DNA from: Atherinomorus stipes
Taxonomy: Eukaryota > Chordata > Actinopteri > Atheriniformes > Atherinidae
Assembly (NCBI GenBank): GCA_023101725.1
Contig: JALJCO010003008.1
Location: 372,001 to 436,000 of the forward strand
DNA: 64,000 nt
Direction of reading: 5' to 3'
The stretch's first letter is position 1, and every line of letters begins with the position of its first letter. A program made the translations under genes and the position numbers. Below, in pieces: positions 35,301 through 45,956 of the stretch. Under the pieces are notes generated by a model. That model was not told the DNA's origin and searched no databases. It saw only the letters and a program-made list of their open reading frames with translations.

Positions 35301-37241
35301 GCTACAACAAAAATATCAGAACATTTTTCGGAGAACGTGCATTATTTTGGTCTCACCATTGTTATGTTTGTTACTGAAACTAATCTCGAAACTCATAAGC
35401 GAACACTGAACTCTTCACTGCCTCCACTGAAGCATTGCCTACCAACCAGGCCAATGTAAAGTAGTCATTATACTGTATGTGGGCAGTGACGTTTGTTTGG
35501 CATTTTAAATGGATGTGTCTATTCACGTATGCAGAGTGAGCATAAATGAGCACTTAGTCATGACTTACTGAGAAATGAAGCCACCGCAGTACGTCATTGG
35601 GGATATTATGACTTTATGGAACAACATTCAGTTTTCTTTGTCAGCTGTCTTTATATTCCCCTTTAATACTGTGGAGGAATATGAACTGTGTTTCACTGTT
35701 AGTCCCCTTCTGACTTTCTGTGGAGGTCAGTTTCCTGGATGAGTTGTTTTTAACTCCTCTGATTGGCTGGCAAAGCTCCACAGGTGAGGCTAACACTGTC
35801 ACACTTTGGTTTGATGCGCCGCTATTGTTTCAATCCTGTTCATACAGAAGTTTTTATTTTCCTTTTTTGTGTAAACTGGGCTATGTAGAGATCATTTTCT
35901 TTGGGAACCATAAGGGGAGAAACGCAAATTAGCAAAGTATCCATATTTGTGAGGACATAGAGGTTCTGTGATCTAAATATTCACCAAACCAGCTGCTCTG
36001 AAATAAGTGGAGTGATCAATAAATGTGTAAAAAAGAGAAAAGTGATTTGTTAAAATACCAAACTGACCATAGAAGATCAGATAGTTTTAAAGTAAAACTT
36101 ACAATTTATAAAAACAGATGAAATAATATTTACTGTACCTCTAGTTGGAAACTGCTTGTGTATGTGTGAGAAATAATCATTTAGGTTGTTTCATTGGCTC
36201 TTTTCCCAGACTAAATAAACTCCTTAAACAATAATTTTGCTGGGTATTTATCATTTTGATGTTTATAATTGATATTTTCATTGGTCATATGAAAAGCTTC
36301 GCAAGAAGGATGAAACTCAAAATCTGTCGGATACACACAGTCAGAAAGGCAGCCTGTTCAAATCTTTTTCTCCATCTGCTCCAAATGATCCAACTCGTTC
36401 TTATCATACTCATTTATGTCAGCTTAGTCTTCCAATGCAACTAATATCCAGAGGTTTTTCTAGTATAGCTTTACACAGGTTGAAAATGTCTATATTTTGT
36501 GCTTCAGTTCAATGTTTTATCAGCAGAATTTAGTTTCTGATCACATATGAGCATCATTTGTATCATTCTTCCACTATTGTTAAATTTGAACTGAATCTGT
36601 AATGAACTGTTATTTAATACTTAAGATCTTTCCTATTATAAACCAAAATCTATTCTCTCTCAATACCCTTTGCTCCTGCATTTTGCAGCCCTCAATTCTT
36701 TGTCAGCAACTTTAGGAGTCTCTCTGCTGCACACACACAAAAACAAAACAAAACAAAAAAAAAAAAACCAAAATAATAATAATAATAAGCCGAAATTCTC
36801 TTTGGTACCAAGTCAGACTCAAAATCTTTTTTTTTTCATCTTTTTTGCACCTCTATTTCTAACTACATCTCTCTACCAAGATACAATGAAATGTGACTCA
36901 TGTATGATTCACAAAGTCAGTAATCGTGGTTTATGCATGTGTGCGGTGCGGCATACATCCTGAAACGTAAATAGCATCCGAGTGCATCTTGGGAGAAATA
37001 AAAACACTTCTGTTGCAGAGGGCCTTCGCTGATGTTTGATGTTGCTTGTTAAGTTTCCTGCAGGCGACAAGAAAATGAAATCAGGCATGTTTTTCGCATT
37101 GACAGTATAAAACTACTGTTTTTCTTTATTTATTATCTTTGTATCTGATTCATATTCTAGTTGTCCTACATTTCACATCAGAAAAACATCCAAAAAGATG
37201 TGAGACTTTACAGTGCTGCATTCAACAGTAAAAATATTCCT

Positions 37242-37244
<3 letters not shown>
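32366..37244. other. Long non-coding stretch
   Basis: No gene, RNA gene or well-bounded element is seen in about 4.9 kb. Noted: A-rich runs near 32935-32965, 33166-33198 and 34522-34536; an A-rich (AAAAC)n stretch plus an (AAT)n run at 36737-36790; and several open frames of 60-104 codons on both strands, none with a recognisable domain. Confidence 0.5.

Positions 37245-37276
<32 letters not shown>
37245..37276. repeat. (TA)n microsatellite
   Basis: About 15 TA units. Confidence 0.95.
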
Positions 37277-37278
<2 letters not shown>

Positions 37279-38411
37279 AAATCTACTTATCTTCTGAAAT
37301 TGCTGATTATGGGAAATCTTAATGTGTAAATAAATTCAGATTCCATTTCTATTCTGTTTGGCTCATTTGCCTTCTTCTTCTGTTATCAAAGTATTTTCCA
37401 TTGTTCATTCTTCAAAAAGCTGCACTAGATTCAACCTGCCTGATGTTCACGTTGCACGCACTTTTCAAAACTTCAAGGATTATGTTTCACAGTCCAAAGA
37501 AGCTCTCGTGTGTGTGTTTAGCAGGTCCTGGCGAGTCTTAATGTTTTCCACCTTAAGAAATGCTGAATTATTCAGGAGTGCTTTGTTTGGCTGCAGTCGA
37601 GCAGCTGTTACATGAGTGTGCGTTTGTGTGCGAGGTGTGTTAGGTGTGGGTTTACTGCTGTCATAGACAATGAGCAAAAATATCCTAAAACAAAACAGGT
37701 TTTTGTTTGTGTGACTTGGGTTTAGAATACTTTGAAACAAAGAAGATGTGACAGGCCAAAACATAAAGTCCATGTCCACCGCAGGGACTGTCCTCAGGTA
37801 TTTCTTTTGACAAGCCCTGTTCCCCTTGCTCCGTTTTAAAGCAGTATCAATATTTTATTTATGCAGTTCAAAAACTTCTTTATTTTCTGCTGGTCACCCT
37901 CTGAAAAAGCTCAAACTCCAGTATTTTTAAGGTTTCCCCTTCCTGATCAGCACACCTTGTTAGTGGCTGATTCTTGAAACTATATACTAAAACAAATTTA
38001 AGCAGTCAGAACTTTACATATTTTTCTGTTTTTTTACTCAGAGTTTTAGCTTTCCCCGGACTGCATGCTAAGACCGAGATAAACAATATCCAGCTGAACA
38101 TAAGAAATGAAATGTTCATGAATAAACTTCAATTTGTCGACAAGCACAAATAGTGTGATGTCAGTCGGGTAGGAGAAGCCGGAGGTTAAACTTTCATTGT
38201 GCCTCTTCAGTTTGGGCTTTTTGGCCAATAATGACACATACATACATACATAGTTTGTTAAAGGGACCTCAGTGATTTTTTTAAGGCATCATCTGCAGAC
38301 ATGGAGCAAAGTTACTTTTCTTTTAGGTTGTTTTTTTAATGTATACTGTATTTTCAAAACTACTGAAGGTAACACAGTTATTTGACTGTGCCATAAAAGG
38401 AGAGGGCAATA
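37277..38411. other. Non-coding sequence
   Basis: No gene or bounded repeat is recognised. Confidence 0.5.
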
Positions 38412-38591
38412 TGCACAACTCCACTACTTCCTGAACTTAAGGTAGCTCCTTTGTTTCCTGTCTTTTTATTACTGAACCAATTGATAAATCTGGGTGTGCC
38501 TCGCCTCAGTAACCACAATGACAATGGCCAGACACACCTGGATTAATCAGTTTGTTCTTGCCTAAAGTTTAGGAAGTAGTGAAGTTGTGCA
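38412..38591. mobile_element. Foldback MITE, TA-flanked (Tc1/mariner-like)
   Basis: The left arm starts TGCACAACTCCACTACTTCC and the inverted right arm starts TGCACAACTTCACTACTTCC. About 28 of the first 31 positions match, and homology continues further in ('gattaatccaggtgtgtctgg' against its left-arm version). TA dinucleotides flank both ends (38410-38411 and 38592-38593), the target duplication of Tc1/mariner elements. At 180 bp it is nearly all inverted repeat. One arm of a related copy is at 63237-63330. It has no coding capacity. Confidence 0.8.
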
Positions 38592-38708
38592 TAGAGTCTA
38601 TTATTTGCCTGATGATAAGATGAAACCCCCTCTTTAAGGTAAAATCTAAACGGATTAAGTTATCAAAAAAAAAAAAAAAAAAACCTCCCTCACTGTTGAC
38701 ATGAAGGG

Positions 38709-38870
38709 ACTTGACCTATTAAATCTGAAATGATTTTTTGAACCAGGCTGTAAACATGTTTATTTCTGCTGTGAAGATGGCCTTTTTAAGGGAGTCTATG
38801 GGGATTGATTCCCATTTGCAGCCAGAGGGGTTAACTGCAATTACACTTAGTGGTGGGCTTCACTTTTCTG
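38709..38870. repeat. Teleost dispersed repeat (copy B)
   Basis: The first 100 bp match 12072-12195 word for word in order ('acttgacctattaaatc', 'gaaccaggctgtaaac', 'gtctatggggatt'). Copy B lacks the internal duplication of 'tttatttctgctg' seen in copy A. It sits next to a poly-A (38667-38683). The class is unknown. Confidence 0.6.
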
Positions 38871-39079
38871 AACCGTTTGGTGCCTGGTTGATTCAGATAC
38901 TTCCCCTGGTGACGTCTGTGGCCAAAAATGCCCCATTGACTTCCATCGTTAAAACTGTGTATTTTAATCTTGCAGTCACTACAGGTTAAAACCCTTAATT
39001 CAAAACTGTCAAAATTTCATTTGGAAGAGAATTCGTGACATTTTTTTTTTACTTGATTTCACCCCCACCCAGCAAAATT

Positions 39080-39367
39080 TGGTTGAAAAGGCGTTGAAAA
39101 GACATCCTGTCCATCCGTTGAAAACGTTGAAACAACGTTTTGATTTGGTTGAAAAGTGAAAGTTGAAAAGCCGTCTTTCAATTAGATGTTGAAAAGACGT
39201 TTTTCTACGGCTTTTCAACGTCTAATTTTGGGCTAAATGTGCACCAGATCGGACAGTTCAAACTCAGCCCCATTTTCAACATCTATTTTTAGGCTTAATT
39301 ATGGCTATGATGGACAGACCAGATTTAGCCCAAAATACAACGTTGAAATGACGTCTTGTATTTGGTG
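39080..39367. repeat. Block of repeated TTGAAAAGACGT-like words
   Basis: About eight direct copies of gttgaaa(a/t)(g/c), often followed by acgt or cgt, occur with at least two inverted copies (ttttcaacgtc near 39217, ttttcaacatc near 39282). The outer edges carry related sequence ('aaaatttggttgaaaagg' and 'caacgttgaaatgacgtc'). The layout resembles a teleost dispersed repeat built of such words. The minus-strand frame at 39009-39218 reads through it and is not a gene. Confidence 0.65.
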
Positions 39368-41560
39368 GGCCAGGTTTTATATCATATTACCATTGTAGAA
39401 AGATGCAGAAACACTCTATTTTTGTGTGATTATTATGAGTCATGGGATTACTAAGGTGCTAAGAGTGATTTGTGTGGTTTTGGGGCTATGTTTGTGCCAA
39501 ATTTAAAAAAAAAAAAAAAGAGGTTAATGAAAGTGAAAAAAAAAAGAATCAACAAAATGAGGGCATAAAGTTTAATTTCATCAATTTGTGAACACATGAT
39601 TCAGCCACTCAACCTAAAACACCAAAGGCAAAGGCAATTATGAGGAGAAAGGAAGTGAGGAGAGCGGCATTAAACAAGAGAGCCATTTTTGCTTCTGAAC
39701 TGCCATCGGTAATCTCAAATCAACTAAATATGATGTGTGAAACAGATCAACTCACCATTGTTTAGCTAGAACTTAACAATATAATGATTTTTATCAAATG
39801 GGCTATCTGTGTTAGAAAATAGAAACTTACTTTAGTCAGTTTAAAGATAAACACACACCTTTTAAATGCCCTTGCTCCCTAAAAAAAAAAACAAACAAAA
39901 AAAAACCAATACAAAACAACCAATAAAAACCAAAAAACACCACACACACACATGCATGAAGCACACACACAATTCACAAAGGTTACACAAGTGCATCCTT
40001 GTTAAAACGTTCTTGCAACAAGCTTCCTCTTGTGCATTTTTGAGACCGTCTTCAAAATATTTTGTGATTACCAACTTCAGGAAGGAGCAAGGAGACCATG
40101 AGGCAAACCTACACCACCAAGCACCTACACTCACCTTCCACTTAATTGGAACATTTTGAAGGTTTGCCCTTGTAAAGCACAAACACCTGACCAGAATCTG
40201 AAACATCTTCATTAAATGAAATGAATAAAAATTAACTAGTTTGAGGAATTGGCAATTTCTTAATTGAATATTGGCAATTTGTGAAAGGTCAAAGAAAGCA
40301 GAACTGTTAAAAGAAGGGCACAAACAAACAAGATTAATGGTCAGTTAACTAATTTATTTCAGAGGCATAGCTCTCTGGTAGCTGTACCCTGCCTCTAACC
40401 AAATGGCTGCCTGGATACATTCAAGCTTCCAGGGATCCTGTATTGGAATTAGTGGGTGTCGCCAATGGATCAATAGATGGAGGAATGGAAAATCAATAAA
40501 TGTGTTCAGTAGAAAGAGGAAATCTAAAGTTTAGGAATTCAGTGCATCGTTGACTGGTAAAAAAAACTAAATATAGTAGTTGTCTCATCCCAGCTCATCT
40601 TCCCTTGTAGTAAATTAAACTATGATTTCATGACAATTCTAGGAGATCTATTTGGTTGCCTTAAGCTAATTATCACAGCGGTAAATTCTGATAAATTTCC
40701 TGCTCAAAACTCAAAATATCAGAAAGATTCTGAGGCCCCAATTTTGGCTTTACTGCTTCTTCTGCTATAAAGCACTGATTGTGCCAAAGTAGTGATTAAG
40801 TCATTAGACTGCAATTGACAGAAATAGTTAAACAGTGTTGGAAAACTAAGTTTAAAGTAAAAGCCTTAAGTTTCTAAGGACAACAACCTGAAACAAATAT
40901 CCATAAGATTTAACTGATAAAAGGAAAAGATGTGCTGTTTTTAAATTGGCCTGCTAGCCTGCATCACACAGAAAAGATGACATTTATTTCAGCTAAATGA
41001 TAGAAAAATTGAAGCATCTGAATGGAACTTCTAAATGTCCATGTGAAATATTTACAAGCTGTCATTGTTCCCGGAGGGTCGGCAGAAAAAACATGAAGGG
41101 AGCTACCAATTATATGTACCATTGTTGAAGGTTCTTTTGTTGTTTTTATTTGCTTGTTTTCTTTCTGAATCCTTATGCATTTTATTTCTGAGCAGCATCT
41201 GAATGATGTGCATAAAATTCAGTATGCTAAAAAAAATGCCCTGCCTGGGAGACTCGCTTTAGGTTCTTGCAGCAGTGAATGTTTGAGAATAATCAGGTTT
41301 ATATCATTTTGAAGCAGCGTTATAGTCTGATTTAAAAATGTTTATGCTTGTAGTTTGTCGTTTTACTTGTCTTCACAGCACTCAGATGAGTTATTTAAAA
41401 TTTATTTTCATCTGTTATGAGCCATAACCAAACAGTACTCCACTTACAGCCTCCCAAAAATCCTTTATATTAGATTTGCTTGTGTCTCACATAATAGCTT
41501 TATAATAACTTGCTTATATTTTGTGTTTAGCCTTTATGAGCTGTTTCAGATGTTTATTTG
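39368..41560. other. Non-coding sequence with A-rich/CA-rich tract
   Basis: A-rich and CA-rich sequence at 39880-39975 underlies the 153-codon minus-strand frame at 39862-40323. 'tacactcaccttccacttaattgg' (split: tacactcacc, then ttccacttaattgg, near 40127) resembles a common teleost repeat edge. No gene is recognised. Confidence 0.45.
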
Positions 41561-41564
41561 CCTT

Positions 41565-41642
41565 TTAATTTTGCCTCTATAAGGTTGTCTTTACAGCTTT
41601 GAATTACCTTGCTGCTGAAAGGGGGTGAAACTTGCTTGCCTT
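41565..41642 (+). repeat. Degraded LINE-like 3' tail
   Basis: 'agctttgaattaccttgctgctg...gtgaaacttgcttgcc' resembles the common teleost LINE tail 'gcactttgaattgcc...aaataaacttgccttgcc'. A second tail is at 58240-58330. Confidence 0.4.
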
Positions 41643-42065
41643 TGCATGTGACACCATCAGGTTACATAAGAACTGTTGCTGTAGCCTTTTGTATTTGTTG
41701 CCATGCCACAGTGTGAGGTGAACACTTTGAACCATGTGTGCAGCATGGTATGTTTTCTGTTTTGCCGTTAATTGGTGCATGTTACATTTTCAGAATACAC
41801 TGCTGATTTATGCTTATCTTTCTTTTTCAGCCAGAGCTCTACTGACAATGACTTACATTCCCCCAAGTTAAAGTGACTCTAATCTAGAAATTATTGGTAA
41901 TCAAATTAGTACATTCGCTTTTATCAACCCCTTATTAGAAGTTTTATTCCTGCAGTATTCACTTACATGACATGCACTCCTGCTTCCATTGTCATGGGTG
42001 TTTATTTATTTAACCTTTACATTTTAAGGTCTAGATAATATTTAACCTTACCTTTATACAGGTAA

Positions 42066-42185
42066 GTCCAGTGTCCGAAGTTAACTTTTTGACTCACCGG
42101 CCAAGTTGGCCGATTAGATGAAAAAAAAATCCACCAGCCAAGCATATTTTTTACCAGTCAAAATATCAAACTATTTTACACACAA
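42066..42185 (+). mobile_element. Fragment resembling the 'taactttttgac..accggcc' DNA element
   Basis: 'agttaactttttgactcacc', 'ggccaagttggccg' and 'ccaccagccaagc' resemble one end of a widespread teleost element. It contains the small palindrome GGCCaagttGGCC. No opposite end was found. Confidence 0.35.
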
Positions 42186-42550
42186 ACCTTCAGGCATGTT
42201 ATTTCTAGAATACCTTATTATGTTGGGTGCAAACTGAAAACAGAAGTTACAGCAATATCAAAGCAACAGGAACAATTTTTTTTTTGTATTCAATAAATTG
42301 ATTATTTCTGAGTTTCATTTAAACCTTCCAATCAGACTTCTCGTTCTCTACACTTGATGCTTTCACACAGTCCATAAAGTCTGACCTCCTGCTCAGACAG
42401 TCCTACAGCATAACAGCCCAGTAGGATCATGCTCCCTCACCTCTGGTGAAAACTGGACCATAAAAACATCTGACAGTGTTTCCCTGACATTTTTTACTTG
42501 TTTTATCGTGTTGAAATGTCTTTCACAATCTTTTGCTGTGCACATGATGT

Positions 42551-42865
42551 AGTCAGTCAGTCAGTCATTTTCTGTACTGCTTAACCAGTTCAGGGTTGTG
42601 GGGGTTGCTGGAGTCTATCCCAGCTATTATCAGGAGAGAGGCAGCGTACACCCTGGACAGGTCACCAGTCTGTCACAGGGCCAACACAAGAGACAAACAA
42701 CCATTCACACTCACATTCACTCCTAAGGACAATTTAGAGTGCCCAATTACCCTAACATGCATGTCTTTGGACGGTGGGAGGAAGCCGGAGTACCTGTAGA
42801 GAACCCACACATACACAGGGAGAACATGCGAACTCCACACAGGAAGGCTGCTGTTGGAATTGATC

Positions 42866-42866
<1 letters not shown>
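42551..42866. repeat. High-copy teleost interspersed repeat (LINE-tail-like)
   Basis: The succession 'tctgtactgcttaacc', 'ggagtctatcccagct', 'caccctggacaggtcacc', 'acaatttagagtgccc', 'aacatgcatgtctttgg', 'gtgggaggaagccggagtac' and 'gggagaacatgcgaactcc' is one of the most frequent repeats of teleost genomes. It starts with a tandem AGTC run (42551-42566) and ends beside a long TA microsatellite. The class is usually discussed as a LINE 3' region or SINE; I cannot settle it. The frames at 42596-42799 and 42739-42960 are incidental. Confidence 0.8.
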
Positions 42867-42867
<1 letters not shown>

Positions 42868-42930
<63 letters not shown>

Positions 42931-42943
42931 TATATATATATAT
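42868..42943. repeat. Long (TA)n microsatellite
   Basis: About 36 TA units with a single GG interruption near 42929. Overlapping Ile-Tyr frames on both strands are artefacts. It is likely highly polymorphic and can extrude a cruciform. Confidence 0.95.
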
Positions 42944-43015
42944 TCCTGTCAGTCAAATAAACTCCTGAGAATCTGTATAATCAGATGTAAAGTGAGTCAG
43001 ATTCTAATTGAGACA

Positions 43016-43410
43016 AGGGGTGTAAATCACTGGTTTAATCACAATACATTATATCGATACAGTGGATAGTGATTTGATGTCTGCGGATATCTCAGATTTA
43101 GTCATGACACAATTTCAATCCGCCAATCGATATAAAACAATATTACAAGTAATAAACAAAGGTTGTTGTTTCTTAACATAACTGTAAGCTTCGCAGTATA
43201 ATCTCCCTGTGTCATATATGCACTGCACATATATAAAAATGTATTTTGTTGTGAAAATATTGTGTCAGAGAAAATGTCAAAATAAAGCCATTTTCATAAT
43301 AAAAGTGAGTATGATGTCGATATGTCAATGTTGGGTTTTTGGATCGATTTACGATCCATACATCGATCTATCGATGTATCATATAGATCGATGTATTGTT
43401 ACACCCGTAG
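43016..43410. mobile_element. hAT-type MITE, 395 bp, with 8-bp target duplication
   Basis: The left terminus AGGGGTGTAA and the inverted right terminus CTACGGGTGTAACAATACA flank an interior full of 'atcgata'/'tcgatgta' words. An exact 8-bp duplication, TTGAGACA, lies at 43008-43015 and 43411-43418. The terminus and duplication length are those of hAT elements. It resembles the abundant teleost family whose ends read 'ggggtgtaacgatacatcgat'. The frame at 43209-43517 crosses the right boundary and is incidental. Confidence 0.82.
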
Positions 43411-43559
43411 TTGAGACAATGTTTTGGCTTCTTAGGGGGATTTCTTATGAAACTTTAGAGATAATTCAGTTTTTAAGGCTTTCTGTCTGTAGCTTTCATT
43501 TCATCTTATTACAGTAGATGTAAGAATGTTCTGCAATTCACTCTGCATTTCCTTCATCA

Positions 43560-43735
43560 GCAAGTTCCCGTATTAATCATGTTTCTATGTGAAGTGCTGA
43601 CTCAGCAGGCACCCAGCGAGACAAACACTGAGCTTGTTTCAAACAGCCACTAACAAACTAATGAAGTCATTAGGAAAGACAAGGACGATAAATGGCTTCA
43701 GGCTGACAGGAGTTAGCTTTCACTTTGAATATGTC
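43560..43735. promoter_or_regulatory. Candidate enhancer: Maf site and homeodomain palindrome
   Basis: In unique sequence between repeats lies TGCTGACTCAGCA (43595-43607), a perfect 13-bp T-MARE, the palindromic site of large Maf proteins and of small Maf paired with NRF2 or BACH. About 50 bp on is the palindrome CTAATGA-ag-TCATTAG (43658-43673), with two opposed TAAT cores as bound by homeodomain pairs. A perfect T-MARE is rare by chance (about one per 34 Mb of random sequence for a fixed 13-mer with one degenerate centre). Function is inference. Confidence 0.4.
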
Positions 43736-45044
43736 ATTAATTTGGTTTTACACTTCATTGATTCGGCTCTAAAGCAGAATCATCACTGACTTGGTTTAAC
43801 AACATTATAAAGCAAGTTGAAACAAGATTTAAATCTGAACATTTCATGTTGGCTTTACTTCTTACTTGGCTAGTTTATGATCAATAATTTGTGGTGCTGC
43901 TCACAGTCCTGATTGCAAACTTCATCCTGTGTTGTGCATTGTAAAAATCAACTTGAGTGCACCAAAATTTTGTGTCTGAGAGTTGTAAATTTTATTAAAC
44001 CGGAATAAACCATCACACATCTTTTTTCCGTGTGAGCAACATGCTCCTCAGATGTCTCAGTCAAGCAATGCGCCATATCTTTCTTTGCCTTATAGCAGAT
44101 CAGTAAACATCTTAACATTTACCAGAGCCATATTTAAGAAGCTATTTTACAGTCATACCTGAATACATCACCAGTTATCACTGCTACCTTTTGACTTAAC
44201 CTTGCGGGAGCTGTTTTACTTAAAACATGCTGAAAATAGCAGGTGATGCTCCCTCATGACTGACTGGTATCAATATCACATGCATCTGCATCACTCTTCT
44301 GAAAACCTGATGGTCATGTGTGAAATGGTTTTGAGGGAAAATCCTCCACAGGAAGTCCAGAGAGAATGTTCAAATCATCACATGCCACCTGTGCCAGAAC
44401 ATCTAGCTTTTAGGTCCATATGTGAAATAGCTTTAAGAAAAATAAACACACAAGAAGCATCCCCTGACTTGATTTTACTGGCTCTGACTGACAGCATTAG
44501 TCTTCTTCACAACATAGTCTACAGCTTACGGGGGCACTACTAAAGCTCGGCACTCTGGGGCCTCTTAATAAAGGCATTTGTCTCGCATCCTGTCTCTTCT
44601 CAGAGTTCTCTCCAACCAGTATAAGTCAGTCTGATGTTGACTTTTCTCTTGATCTGTCACTTTCTCCTTTCCTTGGCCTGGCTTCCACAGAAATATCCTG
44701 TTGTTTTTAACTCTGGAGAGCATGATCACTCCTTGCTCTGTCTCTTGCTTTATAGTGTTACTGTACTTTTATTGTTGTTGCTTTCATTATTATTCTATGA
44801 TTTTATCTTCTATTTTTTATTCACCTGTGCAAGATTTTGGTTACCTTTTGGAATGGGAAAGTGTTTTATAAATGGTGGGGCTATAAAACAAAACACAGTT
44901 GCTGTTCCATGCTCTGGGCTGACGCACTTGTGAAGTGTCCGCAGGTAACTGCAGAGCAACAATGACCCAGGAATGTGCATAATGCATGTCAGTGGGCTTT
45001 CAAAATGAGTCAGTTTTATTGTTGGAATCTGATATATTACTTTG
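43736..45044. other. Non-coding sequence, possible LINE-tail remnant
   Basis: No gene is recognised. 'cctgtgcaagattttggttac...aaagtgttttataaatgg' (about 44825-44878) resembles an L2-type LINE 3' end ('...agcactttggt...aaagtgctttataaataaa'). The 95-codon frame at 44256-44543 has no recognisable domain. Confidence 0.4.
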
Positions 45045-45235
45045 AAGCAGATGGGGGTAGAGTAACCAAAACTTACACTCAAGCAAATCCTGTTACATTA
45101 GAAAAATGTGACTCGAGTACAAGTAAAAGGTAGTCATCCAAATAATAACTCAAGCAGATTTTCAGTGAGAACTTTTATACTTTTACTTAAGTACTGAGTA
45201 CTTTATGAGTAACATCAGATTTACTCTAAATTAAA
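45045..45235. repeat. 'actcaagtaaaagtac'-type teleost repeat
   Basis: Recurring words 'gtgactcgagtacaagtaaaag', 'taactcaagcag', 'tacttttacttaagtactgag' and 'atgagtaacat' match a well-known dispersed repeat of fish genomes built of act(c/t)(a/g)agtac words in both orientations. The boundaries are approximate. It lies directly upstream of the Rex3 fragment. Confidence 0.6.
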
Positions 45236-45270
45236 TGGCAATAAATTAAATAATTTACCGTACTGTACCG

Positions 45271-45956
45271 TCTTCTTCCGCTTATCTGGGATCGGGTTGC
45301 AGGGGCAGCTGCCTAAACAGGGAAGCCCAGACTTCCCTCTCCCCGGCCACAGCCGCCAGCTCATCCGGGGGGATCCCGAGGCGTTTGGAGGTGCTGATTT
45401 TCATCCCGGCCGCTTCACACTAGGCTGCAAATCGTTCCAGCGAGAGCTGGAGATCAGGGCCCGACGACACCAACAGAACCACATCATCTGCGAACAGCAG
45501 AGACCCGATCCTGAGGTCACCAAACCGGATCCCCTCAACACCTCGGCTGCGCCTAGAAATCCTGTCCATAAAGGTTATGGACAGGATCGGCGACAAAGGC
45601 CAGCCATGGCGGAGTCCAACTCTCACCGGGAATGGATTCGACCTGAAATGCAGACCAAGCTCTGGCACTGATCATACAGGGACCGGACAGCTCGAACAAG
45701 GGGGTCCGGCACTCTGAACTCCCGGAGCAACCTCCACAGGAATCCCCAGGGGACATGATCAAACACCTTCTCCAACTCCACAAAGCACATGTAGACTGGC
45801 TCCCATGCCCCCTCCAGGATCCGGAAGAGGGTGTAATGCTGGTCCACTGTTCCACGACCAGTACGAAAACCACACTGCTCCTCCTCAATCCGAGGTTCGA
45901 CTATCCTACGGACCCTCCTCTCCAGGACCCCTGAATAGACTGCAGGGAGGCTGAAG
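45271..45956 (-). pseudogene. Rex3 (RTE-clade LINE) reverse-transcriptase relic
   Basis: Read on the minus strand, the element gives EEEQCGFRTGRGTVDQ, then MCFVELEKVFDHVPWGFL, RAVRSLYDQCQSL, and after a frameshift FPVRVGLRHGWPLSP, SLLFADDVVLLVS and LQLSLERFAA. These are the conserved reverse-transcriptase blocks, with the catalytic FADD at 45471-45494. The plus-strand word cggcgacaaaggccagcc (near 45588) closely matches the published Rex3 primer site, as recalled. The copy is dead. It is 5'-truncated at about 45956, frameshifted at about 45640-45660, and near 45385 an internal deletion joins the finger/palm region directly to the 3' tail ('cttccgcttatctggg...' on plus), removing the C-terminal part. 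The frame at 45297-45671 on plus is its antisense shadow. Confidence 0.88.

Noticed and set aside
39862..40323. 153-codon minus-strand open frame
   Set aside because: Its C-terminal third is a read-through of A-rich and CA-rich low-complexity DNA (poly-Cys/Phe/Val on minus), no domain is visible and an opposite-strand frame overlaps it.
42739..43069. Ile-Tyr repeat proteins on both strands
   Set aside because: Direct translation of the TA microsatellite.
44256..44543. 95-codon frame with balanced composition
   Set aside because: No recognisable domain, splice context or promoter, and the flank looks like an old LINE tail; chance is the simpler explanation.
45297..45671. 124-codon plus-strand frame
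   Set aside because: Antisense of the Rex3 reverse-transcriptase relic.
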